This document shows positions 46,084 through 55,272 of a stretch of DNA of 64,000 nt, piece after piece. Under the pieces are notes generated by a model. That model worked only from the letters and a program-made list of their open reading frames with translations, was not told where the DNA came from and did no database searches. The translations under genes were made by a program, and so were the position numbers. The first letter of the stretch is position 1. Each line of letters opens with the position of its first letter. Source of the DNA: an uncultured Porphyromonadaceae bacterium (GTDB taxonomy: Bacteria; Bacteroidota; Bacteroidia; Bacteroidales; Muribaculaceae); assembly GCA_946553045.1 (NCBI GenBank), contig CAMNRO010000010.1:1-64000 (forward strand). The letters run 5' to 3'.

Positions 46084-48813
46084 ATGAGAAGATTCAACAT
46101 ACTAATACCATTTATTTTACTTCTTCTACTACCCGCCTGCTCCGATGACAAAGTGTACAGAATCGGAGTGTCGCAATGCAGCCAGGACGACTGGCGTGCT
46201 AAAATGAACGAAGAAATCAACCGTGAGATAATGTTCCATGAAGACGCCGTTGTCGAAATTCGTTCTGCCGACGATAACAACGCACGCCAGATAGAAGATA
46301 TACGGTATTTTGCCGAAAACGGATTTGATATCATAATTGTGTCGCCAAACGAAGCGGCCGAATTAACACCGGTCATAAAAGATGTATATGAAAGCGGAAT
46401 GCCCGTTATAATCTTTGACCGCAATATTCTCGAAAGCACATACACCGCCCGTATTGGCGTGAACGACAAAGGTCTTGGCAGCTCAGCCGCACACTACGCA
46501 TCGCACCTCCTCGGTTCGGGAGCAAAAGCAATAGAAATTTTCGGTCTGCGCGGCTCCACGCCGGCCGAAGACCGCCATGAGGGATTCGCCACCGAATTTG
46601 CTGCCGATGGAGGCACAATCCTTGCAAGCGGCGACGGAGAGTGGAACAAGGAAGATGCTATCAGGGTTGCTGATTCTCTCCTTTCCTTATATAAAGATGT
46701 CGACCTTATATTCGCCCACAACGACCGTATGGCCATTGGTGCGTCAGAGGTTGCAGCAAGACGCAAACTCGACAATATAAGAATCATAGGAATCGATGCC
46801 GCCCCGAACATCGGTATAAAGGCGGTAGCCGACAGCATAATCGACGCAACATTTCTCTATCCGACAGAAGGACACCGTCTTATCCGTACCGCTCTTGCCA
46901 TTCTCAAAGGCGAGCCGTACGAAAAAGAACAGATATTACCGGTCTCATCAGCCGTTGACCTCAGCAATGCCGATATTCTTCTGTTGCAGAATGAAACCCT
47001 GAAAGAAGAAACAGGCAAAATGAAGATACTCAAAGCCCGGATAGACGATTATTGGGCTCAGCACTCTTCGCAGACATCGCTTTTTTATGCAAGCATAGCC
47101 ATTATATTGCTTCTTTTCGGAGTAGTTTTTCTGGTATTGCGGGCATTCTGGCAGCACAAACGGCATCAGGCAACCCTCATTGAACAGAATAAAATACTTG
47201 AGGAAGAGCGTGACAAACAAAAATCGCTCAACGAAAAACTCCAGGAGGCCACACAGTCGAAGCTCATGTTCTTCACCAACGTTTCTCATGACCTCCGGAC
47301 TCCTCTCACCCTCATATCCGAACCGGTTGCCCAATTGGCCAATGCAACCAATCTGACGCCTCAGCAACATACTCTAATCAAACTGGCCGACAAAAATGTG
47401 CGCATACTTCGACGGCTTATCAATCAGATTCTCGATTTCAGGAAGTATGAAAACGACAAACTCGCAATCAGACTCACCGAAACCGATTTATGCAATGCCG
47501 TAGAAGAGTGGACGGAATCATTCAGGGCTCATGCGACGAAACGCGGCATCCGTCTGATTAACAATGTCCACACCGAAAAATCAGGCTCAACACTGGCAGT
47601 AGATGTCGAGAAAATAGAACGTGTATTTTTCAATCTGATATCCAACGCGTTCAAATACACTCCTGTCGGAGGGCAAATCACCATATCATACTCCGCCGAT
47701 AACGAAAACGCCGTCATCCACGTAGCAGACAACGGCGAGGGAATCAACGAGCGTGATCTCGGCAATATTTTCGACCGATTCTATCAGGTAGACCGTATAC
47801 ACCCCAACGGCTCCGGCATCGGTCTCTCAGTATCCAAGGCATTTGTCGAACTACACGGAGGCTCGATAACGGTAGAAAGCACATTAAATAAAGGATCGGT
47901 ATTCACTGTCACCCTCCCCGTAAGGCACGTCAGTGCTGATGCCGACACTCCGCACCCGGCTCTCATAAACAGTTCTGATGTCGAAGCCGAACTCGGCGCC
48001 GTCGAATCAGAAATCACATTCGATTCAGATAAACCGGTCATACTGATTATCGACGACAACCGCGACATACAACGGCTCGTAGGAACACTTCTTGAAGACT
48101 CCTACAACATTATCTTCGCCTCAAACGGCAGTGACGGAATCCGCAAAGCCATGAAATATGTCCCGGACCTGATAATTTGCGATGTAATGATGCCTGGAAT
48201 CGACGGTTTGGAATGCTGCCGCCGTCTCAAAGCGGAAATGACGACATCGCACATTCCCGTTCTCATGCTCACCGCCTGCTCTATGGACGAACAACGCGTG
48301 CAAGGCTATGACAGCGGCGCCGACGGCTATATCGCCAAGCCTTTCGACAACGCAGTGCTTCGCGCCCGCTGTATGTCGCTTATCGCCAACCGCAAACGAA
48401 TAAAGGAGCTGTGGGGAAATCCGCATGTGCAAGCTACTGCCGCCGGTCCTAAAGAAGGCGACACCCCGGCGACAACATCTGACATAGACAGCGATTTTTA
48501 CCGCAGATTCCTCGACATATTCCGCCGGCACATGGGTTCTGCCGATATCGGCGTTGACGGACTCGCGAGCGCCATGGGCCTCGAACGCTCTCAGTTCTAC
48601 CGCAAGATAAAAGCTCTCACCGGCTTCGCTCCTGTAGAACTGATGCGACGACTACGTCTTGATCATGCGCGAGTATTGCTGGCAACAACAGACAGCACTA
48701 TCGCCGAAATTGCATATGAAATCGGATTCTCAACTCCGGCTTACTTCACCAAGTGTTTCCGCGACAACTTCGGCGAAACACCGTCGGAGTTCCGCGAAAA
48801 AAAGCGCTCATAA
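46084..48813 (+). CDS. Hybrid two-component system regulator with sugar-binding sensor (BT1754-like)
   Basis: 909 aa. N-terminal signal with a lipobox-like LPAC; a periplasmic-binding-protein type 1 domain (about 24-310, ribose-binding fold: RIGVSQCSQDDWR, FDIIIVSPNEA, IFDRN, AHNDRMAIGA, IIGIDAAP); one membrane helix about 331-354; coiled segment; HisKA with His402 (NVSHDLRTPL); HATPase with N-box, DNGEGI and GSGIGLSVSKAFVELHGG; receiver with Asp700 (LIICDVMMPG); C-terminal AraC HTH. This architecture is that of B. thetaiotaomicron BT1754, whose sensor binds fructose. It should activate the fructan genes on both sides. Confidence 0.95.
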   Translation: MRRFNILIPFILLLLLPACSDDKVYRIGVSQCSQDDWRAKMNEEINREIMFHEDAVVEIRSADDNNARQIEDIRYFAENGFDIIIVSPNEAAELTPVIKDVYESGMPVIIFDRNILESTYTARIGVNDKGLGSSAAHYASHLLGSGAKAIEIFGLRGSTPAEDRHEGFATEFAADGGTILASGDGEWNKEDAIRVADSLLSLYKDVDLIFAHNDRMAIGASEVAARRKLDNIRIIGIDAAPNIGIKAVADSIIDATFLYPTEGHRLIRTALAILKGEPYEKEQILPVSSAVDLSNADILLLQNETLKEETGKMKILKARIDDYWAQHSSQTSLFYASIAIILLLFGVVFLVLRAFWQHKRHQATLIEQNKILEEERDKQKSLNEKLQEATQSKLMFFTNVSHDLRTPLTLISEPVAQLANATNLTPQQHTLIKLADKNVRILRRLINQILDFRKYENDKLAIRLTETDLCNAVEEWTESFRAHATKRGIRLINNVHTEKSGSTLAVDVEKIERVFFNLISNAFKYTPVGGQITISYSADNENAVIHVADNGEGINERDLGNIFDRFYQVDRIHPNGSGIGLSVSKAFVELHGGSITVESTLNKGSVFTVTLPVRHVSADADTPHPALINSSDVEAELGAVESEITFDSDKPVILIIDDNRDIQRLVGTLLEDSYNIIFASNGSDGIRKAMKYVPDLIICDVMMPGIDGLECCRRLKAEMTTSHIPVLMLTACSMDEQRVQGYDSGADGYIAKPFDNAVLRARCMSLIANRKRIKELWGNPHVQATAAGPKEGDTPATTSDIDSDFYRRFLDIFRRHMGSADIGVDGLASAMGLERSQFYRKIKALTGFAPVELMRRLRLDHARVLLATTDSTIAEIAYEIGFSTPAYFTKCFRDNFGETPSEFREKKRS

Positions 48814-48838
48814 CGTAATACTTTGAATATGACATATG

Positions 48839-48886
48839 AAAAATCGGGCTATCACTTATAAAAAACGTGCATTGCCCGATTTTTTA
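48839..48886 (+). terminator. Intrinsic terminator after the hybrid regulator
   Basis: AAAAATCGGGC (48839-48849) pairs with GCCCGATTTTT (48874-48884) around a 24-base loop, followed by further T residues. It separates the regulator from the susC transcript. Confidence 0.85.
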
Positions 48887-48930
48887 TACATGTCGCAACA
48901 TGCTTTATATTTCATGCAGGCTACATGATA

Positions 48931-48938
48931 TAAATTTG
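48931..48938 (+). promoter_or_regulatory. -7 element for the susC operon
   Basis: TAAATTTG followed by CGG, 31 bp before the susC ATG. A TTTCAT half-match to the 46005-46039 repeat occurs at 48910-48915, but the full repeat is not present. Confidence 0.5.
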
Positions 48939-48969
48939 CGGCATAAATACCTAACAACTGTAATCCATC

Positions 48970-51900
48970 ATGAAAAGAACATTTCTCAGTGCAATCATGT
49001 TGCTGATTCTGGCAATTGTTGCACAAGCACGGAACATCACCGTGCACGGGACTGTGCTCTCCAAAAACGACAGCGAACCCTTGATAGGCGCCTCTGTTGT
49101 TTGTGAAGAGCCTAAGGCCGCCGCGGCCACAGACATCGACGGTAACTTTGAAATCTCCGTACCCGAAGGTGCCACTCTCAAAATATCGTATGTCGGTTTC
49201 ATCTCGACCGAACTTCCGGCAAAGGACCATATGACAGTTTATCTCGAAGAAAATTCAGAAATACTCGATGAAGTTGTCGTAGTCGGATACCAGACCGTAC
49301 GCAAGGCCGACCTTACCGGAGCCGTGGCTGTGATGAATATGAAAGAACCCTTGAGCGAAAACTCCGGCAACATCATGAACTCCATGGCCGGCAAGCTTCC
49401 CGGCGTGAATGTTGTGCCCGACGCCGCTCCCGGCGGCACCGGTTCTATCCGCGTCCGAGGCATGTCTACTGCCAATTCCAGCAACGACCCTCTCTATATA
49501 ATCGACGGTGTGCCTACCGACAACATCAATTGCATCAATCCCTCCGACATCGAGACCATGCAAGTGCTCAAAGACGCAGCCTCGGCTTCGATCTACGGCT
49601 CGCGCGCGGCCAACGGCGTCGTTGTCATAACTACCAAACAAGGTAAAGGCGACCGCATGTCGATTAACATCAACTATGCCGCAAGCGCACAGACCATAGC
49701 AAAACGCTATGACATGCTCGACGCCCAGCAGTGGGGTGTCGCATACTGGGCAGCTTCGCGCAACTCCAACATCACACCATCGCATGTGCTTTACGGCTCG
49801 GGAGAAACACCGGTTCTGCAACCATTCGTAGGTGGCAACACAAATTTCCCTACAGCCAATACAGACTGGCAGGATCAGGTATATCGCACCGCATGGACCA
49901 ATAACCTTACCGCGTCCGTTTCCAACAATACCGAGAAAGGCTCTGTGATGCTTTCGCTCAACTATATCAATCAGAACGGCAACATCAACGATACTTTCTA
50001 TGAAAGATACTCGGCCCGTGTCAATTCCCGCTACGACTTCAACAAGTACATCACCATCGGCGAAAATCTCATGGTCGCAAGATGGAAAAACCGCGGTGTT
50101 GACGTAGCAGGCGACCGTGGTATCCCCTTCACAGCCATGAGCCAGCATCCGGCGCTTCCCGTGCGCGGCATCGACGGACAGTGGACACGTCCATTGGCTC
50201 TTATTGCCTCAGACCTTGCCAACCCTGTTCAGCTCATATCAAACGCCCGCGACAATGACCTCTCGTCCTGGCGTATCCTCGGCAATGCCTACCTCGAAGT
50301 GAAACCGGTAGACGGGCTCACCCTCAAGACCAATATCGGCATCGAGCACAGCCAGTTCTTCAACGTCACTCTCGGCCGCGCAGTAAATCCCGGCGATGTA
50401 AACAGTGTGTCGAGTGTCTACGGACAGGGCGATACCTGGACCTGGACCAACACAGCCAACTACAACAAGACCTTCGCCGACAAACACCATCTTACAGTCC
50501 TGTTAGGCACAGAAGCCATAGGATATACATTCAAAGACCTCTCGGCATCTCGCGAAGGATATGCATTCGAAGATTCCGACTACATGCAGATTGGTTCCGG
50601 CACAGGAACCCGAAACAACGGCGGCGGCAAAACCCAGTGGGCCGTATTCTCACTCTTCGGAAAAGTAGACTACAACTATGCCGACCGCTATCTTGCCTCA
50701 TTCACCATACGCCGCGACGAAAACTCGCGTTTCGCCAAAGGACACCGCGCAGGCGTCTTCCCCGCATTCTCGGTAGCATGGCGTCCTTCGCAAGAGGATT
50801 TCTTCCCCCGCAACGAAGTGCTTACAGACCTTAAAATACGCTATTCATGGGGCCAGAACGGTAATGCCAACATTCCGTCGCTCTACCCTGCTTATTCCAC
50901 ATATATCTTCAACACAGGCAACGGCGCCTACGACATCAACGGCACCAATTCCTCCACTACTTCCGGCATAACACTGGCAAGCACAGGCAATCCTGATCTC
51001 CGTTGGGAAACGACATACCAGAACAATATCGGTGTCGACCTTCAGTTCTTCAGCGGAGCCCTCAACCTGAGCGCTGATTACTATATCAAAAAGACCAAAG
51101 ACATGCTCACTATCCCGCCAGCTCTCGATGTGGCAGGCGAAAACGCCGCCATATGGCTCAACACCGGCGATATGAAAAACACCGGCTGGGAAGTATCACT
51201 CAGCTATATCAGCCCTAACTACGGCGATTTTTCATGGAACGGTTCACTCAACGTATCTCAATACAAAAACAAGCTTATCAATCTCAACTCTCGCCAGAAA
51301 TTCATAGGCGGTGACCAACGTCTTATTCCCGGACAGCCAATGGGCGTTTATTACGGATACGTATGCGACGGTATCTTCCAGAACGCCGCCGAAGTAGCAA
51401 ACCACGCCACACAGACCGGCGCCGCTCCCGGACGACTCATATACCGCGACCTCGACGGAAACGGTGTGATAAATGATAATGACCGCTGCATAATCGGCGA
51501 CCCGAACCCCGACCTTTCGCTTGGCCTCAATCTTGCGTTCAAGTACAAGGCTTTCACTCTCGACATGTTCTTCTCCGGCGATTTCGGATTTGATATTCAG
51601 AACCACATGAAACGCCAGCTTCTGTCGATGAACTACGGCAACCTCGCCACAAACCGTGGCGCCGATATCCTCAATGCCTGGTCTCCCACAAACACCGGCA
51701 GTGATATTCCGGCACTCTCGCTGACCGACGACAACAACGAAAGCCGCTTCTCGACCTACTATGTGGAAAACGGTTCGTACATGAAGATGAAGTATCTCAA
51801 ACTCTCCTACTCTCTTCCCAAAAACATCATCAGCAAGATAGGAGCCACTAATCTCGACGTCTACGGCCAGGCTGAAAATGTATTCACAATAACAGGTTAC

Positions 51901-52008
51901 AAGGGTCTTGACCCCGAACTGCTGCCCGCAGAATATGGCGCACGCATCGACAACGGTGCTTATCCCCGTCCGCGCACATTTACAATAGGCCTCAACCTTC
52001 AGTTCTAA
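48970..52008 (+). CDS. SusC/RagA-type TonB-dependent outer-membrane transporter
   Basis: 1012 aa. Signal peptide about 1-20; carboxypeptidase-regulatory-like domain about 23-100 (VHGTVLSKNDSEPLIGASVVC, DIDGNFEISVPEGATLKISYVGF); TonB box and plug (EVVVVGYQTVRKADLTGAV, RVRGMSTANSSNDPLYIIDGVP, IYGSRAANGVVVITTKQGKG); then a 22-strand barrel ending in RTFTIGLNLQF, a proper C-terminal Phe. It imports fructan oligosaccharides with the SusD lid encoded 21 bp downstream; the substrate is inferred from the regulator and GH32 genes. Confidence 0.95.
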   Translation: MKRTFLSAIMLLILAIVAQARNITVHGTVLSKNDSEPLIGASVVCEEPKAAAATDIDGNFEISVPEGATLKISYVGFISTELPAKDHMTVYLEENSEILDEVVVVGYQTVRKADLTGAVAVMNMKEPLSENSGNIMNSMAGKLPGVNVVPDAAPGGTGSIRVRGMSTANSSNDPLYIIDGVPTDNINCINPSDIETMQVLKDAASASIYGSRAANGVVVITTKQGKGDRMSININYAASAQTIAKRYDMLDAQQWGVAYWAASRNSNITPSHVLYGSGETPVLQPFVGGNTNFPTANTDWQDQVYRTAWTNNLTASVSNNTEKGSVMLSLNYINQNGNINDTFYERYSARVNSRYDFNKYITIGENLMVARWKNRGVDVAGDRGIPFTAMSQHPALPVRGIDGQWTRPLALIASDLANPVQLISNARDNDLSSWRILGNAYLEVKPVDGLTLKTNIGIEHSQFFNVTLGRAVNPGDVNSVSSVYGQGDTWTWTNTANYNKTFADKHHLTVLLGTEAIGYTFKDLSASREGYAFEDSDYMQIGSGTGTRNNGGGKTQWAVFSLFGKVDYNYADRYLASFTIRRDENSRFAKGHRAGVFPAFSVAWRPSQEDFFPRNEVLTDLKIRYSWGQNGNANIPSLYPAYSTYIFNTGNGAYDINGTNSSTTSGITLASTGNPDLRWETTYQNNIGVDLQFFSGALNLSADYYIKKTKDMLTIPPALDVAGENAAIWLNTGDMKNTGWEVSLSYISPNYGDFSWNGSLNVSQYKNKLINLNSRQKFIGGDQRLIPGQPMGVYYGYVCDGIFQNAAEVANHATQTGAAPGRLIYRDLDGNGVINDNDRCIIGDPNPDLSLGLNLAFKYKAFTLDMFFSGDFGFDIQNHMKRQLLSMNYGNLATNRGADILNAWSPTNTGSDIPALSLTDDNNESRFSTYYVENGSYMKMKYLKLSYSLPKNIISKIGATNLDVYGQAENVFTITGYKGLDPELLPAEYGARIDNGAYPRPRTFTIGLNLQF

Positions 52009-52029
52009 CCATCATCAACACGCACAACA

Positions 52030-53706
52030 ATGAATAATCTAAAAAATATACTTAGAAAGACTCTCTGCGCGGCCACAGTATGCGCGGCAGGTGTATGCTC
52101 AGTATCGTGCGACGATTTGCTCGACACCAAGCCGCAGGGAGTGTTCACCGACAGTCAGATAAGCGGCGAAGAAGCCATAGACCTCATGACAGCGGCCTAC
52201 GCGACCTTGCTTAACCATTATTTCGGGAACAACGAATCATTCGCCGGCCCGATAAACAACTGGGTATTCGACGTACGCTCCGACGACGCTCTCAAAGGGG
52301 GCGACGGTGTGACCATGGAAGGATATATGCACCAGCTCGAAGTTGGAAACGTGCAGAGCGACAACGATGTCGCCAACTTCAAATGGCGTAACAACTATTT
52401 CTCCATAAGCCGCTGCAACACCGCTATCCGTGGTATCGCTGCCTCTGCGTCGATTTCAGACTCCGACAAGGCTTCATTCATTGCCGAGATGAAGACGCTG
52501 CGAGCATACTATTACTTCGATATGCTTCGGATTTTCAAAAAATTCCCGTACTTCGACGAAACTGTAACAAATCCCAGCGAATGCCGTGCCGACCAATATA
52601 CCCGCGATGAAATGGCAGGCTTTATCAAACAGGACCTTCGCGACAGTTACGCAGCTCTTCCCGAAAGCCAGACTCAGGCAGGCCGCTTCAACAAATATGT
52701 GGCCGCTGCACTTCTGGCCCGTGTAGACCTGTTCACCTCCGACTGGGCCGAAGCCGAAGAATATGCCGGATACGTCATCAGCAGCAACAAATATGAACTT
52801 TATCCGAATTTCCTCGATATGTCGAAGCCGGAGTACAACAATATGTATGAATCTGTGATGGCCATACAGTTCTCTTCGGCAAACTCTCCCGACCAGTATA
52901 ACTTCAACAACTGTCTCAACTGTACATGGTCTGAAGGTAATCTTTACGGCAACGGCGATGATTTCTATCTTGCCTCTCAAAACCTTGTGGATGCTTTCCG
53001 GGCAGACGCCAACGGACTTCCGTTCCTTAACGGCTCATCTGACGGCAAACATATCGAAAGCGCTGATTTCGACGGCAATGTAGACCCACGCCTCGACTTC
53101 ACTCTCGGCCGCATAGGCATGCCCTGGCGCTCGCACATGTACAACGAAAAATGGTGCCGCAATCTTGAGCTATACGGCCAGTATTCCGGCAAAAAGCCTT
53201 ATCCCGCTCCTGAATCGCCTTATGTCAAACCCGGTATCGTTCCCTGGGGCGCATCCTCGCTCAACTGCATTCTCATACGCTATGCCGATGTCATGCTGAT
53301 GAAAGCCGAGGCTCTTATCGAACAAAATAAAAATCTCGAAGAAGCCCGCGCGCTCATAAACGACATCCGTTCCAAAGCCGACCGCTCTGTCGATCCTGCT
53401 TATGAACCGCTCGACTGTAATCCAATGGTAGCGAGCTACTACGTAGGCCAATATCCGGCCACAGCCTGGAATCAGGAGTATGCCCGCCGTGCCGTGCGCA
53501 TGGAGCGCCGCCTCGAACTTGCCATGGAAGGACTCAGATGGTTCGACCTCGTCCGCTGGGGCACTGCCGTAGAGACTGTCAACGCCTATTACGTTTCAGA
53601 ATCCAAATTCCGTTCCTATTATCAGGGCGCCAATCTGTCGGAAGACGAAATCTATTTCCCGATACCCGTAAATCAAGTCGATAACGCGGGCGACCTCTAT
53701 AAATAA
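52030..53706 (+). CDS. SusD/RagB-type surface glycan-binding lipoprotein
   Basis: 558 aa lipoprotein with Cys27 (CSVSCDDLLDTKPQG), the classic SusD opening. TPR-like helices and the C-terminal segment VRMERRLELAMEGLRWFDLVRWGTA and EIYFPIPVNQVDNAG are family marks. It forms the lid of the SusC barrel and captures oligosaccharide at the cell surface. Same transcript as susC. Confidence 0.95.
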   Translation: MNNLKNILRKTLCAATVCAAGVCSVSCDDLLDTKPQGVFTDSQISGEEAIDLMTAAYATLLNHYFGNNESFAGPINNWVFDVRSDDALKGGDGVTMEGYMHQLEVGNVQSDNDVANFKWRNNYFSISRCNTAIRGIAASASISDSDKASFIAEMKTLRAYYYFDMLRIFKKFPYFDETVTNPSECRADQYTRDEMAGFIKQDLRDSYAALPESQTQAGRFNKYVAAALLARVDLFTSDWAEAEEYAGYVISSNKYELYPNFLDMSKPEYNNMYESVMAIQFSSANSPDQYNFNNCLNCTWSEGNLYGNGDDFYLASQNLVDAFRADANGLPFLNGSSDGKHIESADFDGNVDPRLDFTLGRIGMPWRSHMYNEKWCRNLELYGQYSGKKPYPAPESPYVKPGIVPWGASSLNCILIRYADVMLMKAEALIEQNKNLEEARALINDIRSKADRSVDPAYEPLDCNPMVASYYVGQYPATAWNQEYARRAVRMERRLELAMEGLRWFDLVRWGTAVETVNAYYVSESKFRSYYQGANLSEDEIYFPIPVNQVDNAGDLYK

Positions 53707-53726
53707 TCAACCCGAAAAACATCATC

Positions 53727-55196
53727 ATGAAAAAAATACTATCCTGCACGCTGGGCTTATTTCTTATGCTGATATGCGGTACGCTCAGTTCCTGCTCTGA
53801 TTTCGAACCGACCGGTTGCCCAGATGTCCCCGCTCTGCAAAAGGCAAGCGATCTCAAAGCCGAAATAAACGGCTATACTGTAAATCTGTCCTGGACTCTT
53901 CCACAGAGCAACGACATCGAAGGCGTTCTGCTGATACAGAACGGCAACATGTCAAACCCAATTCGTCTCGAAGGCCAGGCAACCGGCTATTCAGTGTTAG
54001 GACAGCCTATGGACGAAGAATACCTTTACACCGTAAAAGTGATGTATGACGGTGGATATGTGTCAGAAGGCATTTCCACGACAGCCACTATCCCCTACGT
54101 AGAACTGGCTGATGCGACAGATCTCCGAGCTTCTATTTCGGGCCGTACAGTCACCCTCGACTGGAAACTTCCGTCAGCCTCAGGCATAACCGGTGTCAAA
54201 GTTATACGCAATGGCGACACCGATGCCGCCACTCTGATTGAAGGAACCCCCACAAGCTGCGAGCTCAAGGGCCAGCCGATGAATCAGGAAATAAGCTATA
54301 CAGTATCTGTTGTATATGACACCTACTATACATCGAAAGGCGTTTCCGTGAAAACTTTGATACCCTATATCACTCCTAAGATGGGCTATCTGATGACAGC
54401 GCCCACCATTCAGCAGCTCCCTGACGATGACGAACGCGCCGCAGCCTCATGGTTTGTAGCCCAGGAAAACGCCGAACTTCTCCAACCCTCTCAGCTCGCC
54501 GACCTCGACGCAGATATTTATCCTGTCATCTGGATTGAGATTGACCGTGTAGGCCTACCCCTCGGCTGGCAGAACCTCCCTCAGGAAATAAGCAACGACG
54601 AAACGATAAAAGCCCTTAAACAATACTCAGCCAACGGCGGCAGCCTATATCTTGCCAACATGGCTACCCAGCTCACAGTGCCGCTCGGAATTGTTCCGGC
54701 CGATATGGCACCGACGGTATATGGCAACGGCGACGGCGGCACAGGCTCCGATGTATGGGTGATTAATCCATATCTCGGATGGGATTTCCGCAATGGCAGC
54801 GACCAGGGATTCTATGATCGCACTGCGCATGCAATATACAAAGGTCTCACACTCGAAGACCCCAATAACTACGGCTATGCAAATCTGCCACTTATCGGTC
54901 CGGGCCAGCGCGAAGACCACAATTGCCTATGGGATTGCAACATCTATGGCCGTGGTAATCAGCCCGACGTAATCCGCAACTTTGAAGTGACCACGAATTC
55001 ACTCGTGCTCGCCACATGGGGCCATGTCCGCGACCATTGTGTGGCCGGTCTGGTTGAATTCCATGCAAACGCCGAACACGGCCGCTGTATCGCCAACGGT
55101 CTGGCTGCCTACGAATGGAATCAGAATTCTGGAGTAAATCCCTATCAGCACAATGTCGAACAGCTTACAAAGAATATACTCGACTATCTGAAATAA
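53727..55196 (+). CDS. DUF4960-type surface fructan-binding lipoprotein
   Basis: 489 aa lipoprotein with Cys23 (LSSCSDFEP). Two fibronectin/Ig-like repeats lie at about 36-120 and 125-210 and are similar to each other (NGYTVNLSWTLP versus SGRTVTLDWKLP; GQPMDEEYLYTV versus GQPMNQEISYTV), followed by a domain from about 215 to the end containing WIEIDRVGLPLGWQNLP and ATWGHVRDHCVAGLVEF, which I recognise as DUF4960. The protein in this position of the B. thetaiotaomicron levan locus (BT1761) is a levan-binding surface protein, so levan is the likely ligand. The tandem repeats suggest internal duplication. Confidence 0.85.
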   Translation: MKKILSCTLGLFLMLICGTLSSCSDFEPTGCPDVPALQKASDLKAEINGYTVNLSWTLPQSNDIEGVLLIQNGNMSNPIRLEGQATGYSVLGQPMDEEYLYTVKVMYDGGYVSEGISTTATIPYVELADATDLRASISGRTVTLDWKLPSASGITGVKVIRNGDTDAATLIEGTPTSCELKGQPMNQEISYTVSVVYDTYYTSKGVSVKTLIPYITPKMGYLMTAPTIQQLPDDDERAAASWFVAQENAELLQPSQLADLDADIYPVIWIEIDRVGLPLGWQNLPQEISNDETIKALKQYSANGGSLYLANMATQLTVPLGIVPADMAPTVYGNGDGGTGSDVWVINPYLGWDFRNGSDQGFYDRTAHAIYKGLTLEDPNNYGYANLPLIGPGQREDHNCLWDCNIYGRGNQPDVIRNFEVTTNSLVLATWGHVRDHCVAGLVEFHANAEHGRCIANGLAAYEWNQNSGVNPYQHNVEQLTKNILDYLK

Positions 55197-55210
55197 ATAT
55201 CACAAACACA

Positions 55211-55258
55211 GTATTCCGGACACCGGGTTTCCTCATAGAAACCCGATGCCCGGAATAC
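55211..55258 (+). other. Large hairpin between the DUF4960 and GH32 genes
   Basis: GTATTCCGG (55211-55219) pairs with CCGGAATAC (55250-55258), and inside it CGGGTTTC (55224-55231) pairs with GAAACCCG (55238-55245) around a six-base loop. Seventeen paired positions with a small internal loop. No T run follows and the GH32 ATG is 15 bp downstream, so mRNA processing, stability or translation control is more likely than simple termination. Confidence 0.75.
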
Positions 55259-55272
55259 ATGGTTAATCAGCT

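Noticed and set aside
53816-55196. Tandem repeats in the DUF4960 gene as a possible DNA repeat element
   Set aside because: The similarity is at protein level between two Ig-like domains; it is explained by domain duplication, not a mobile repeat.
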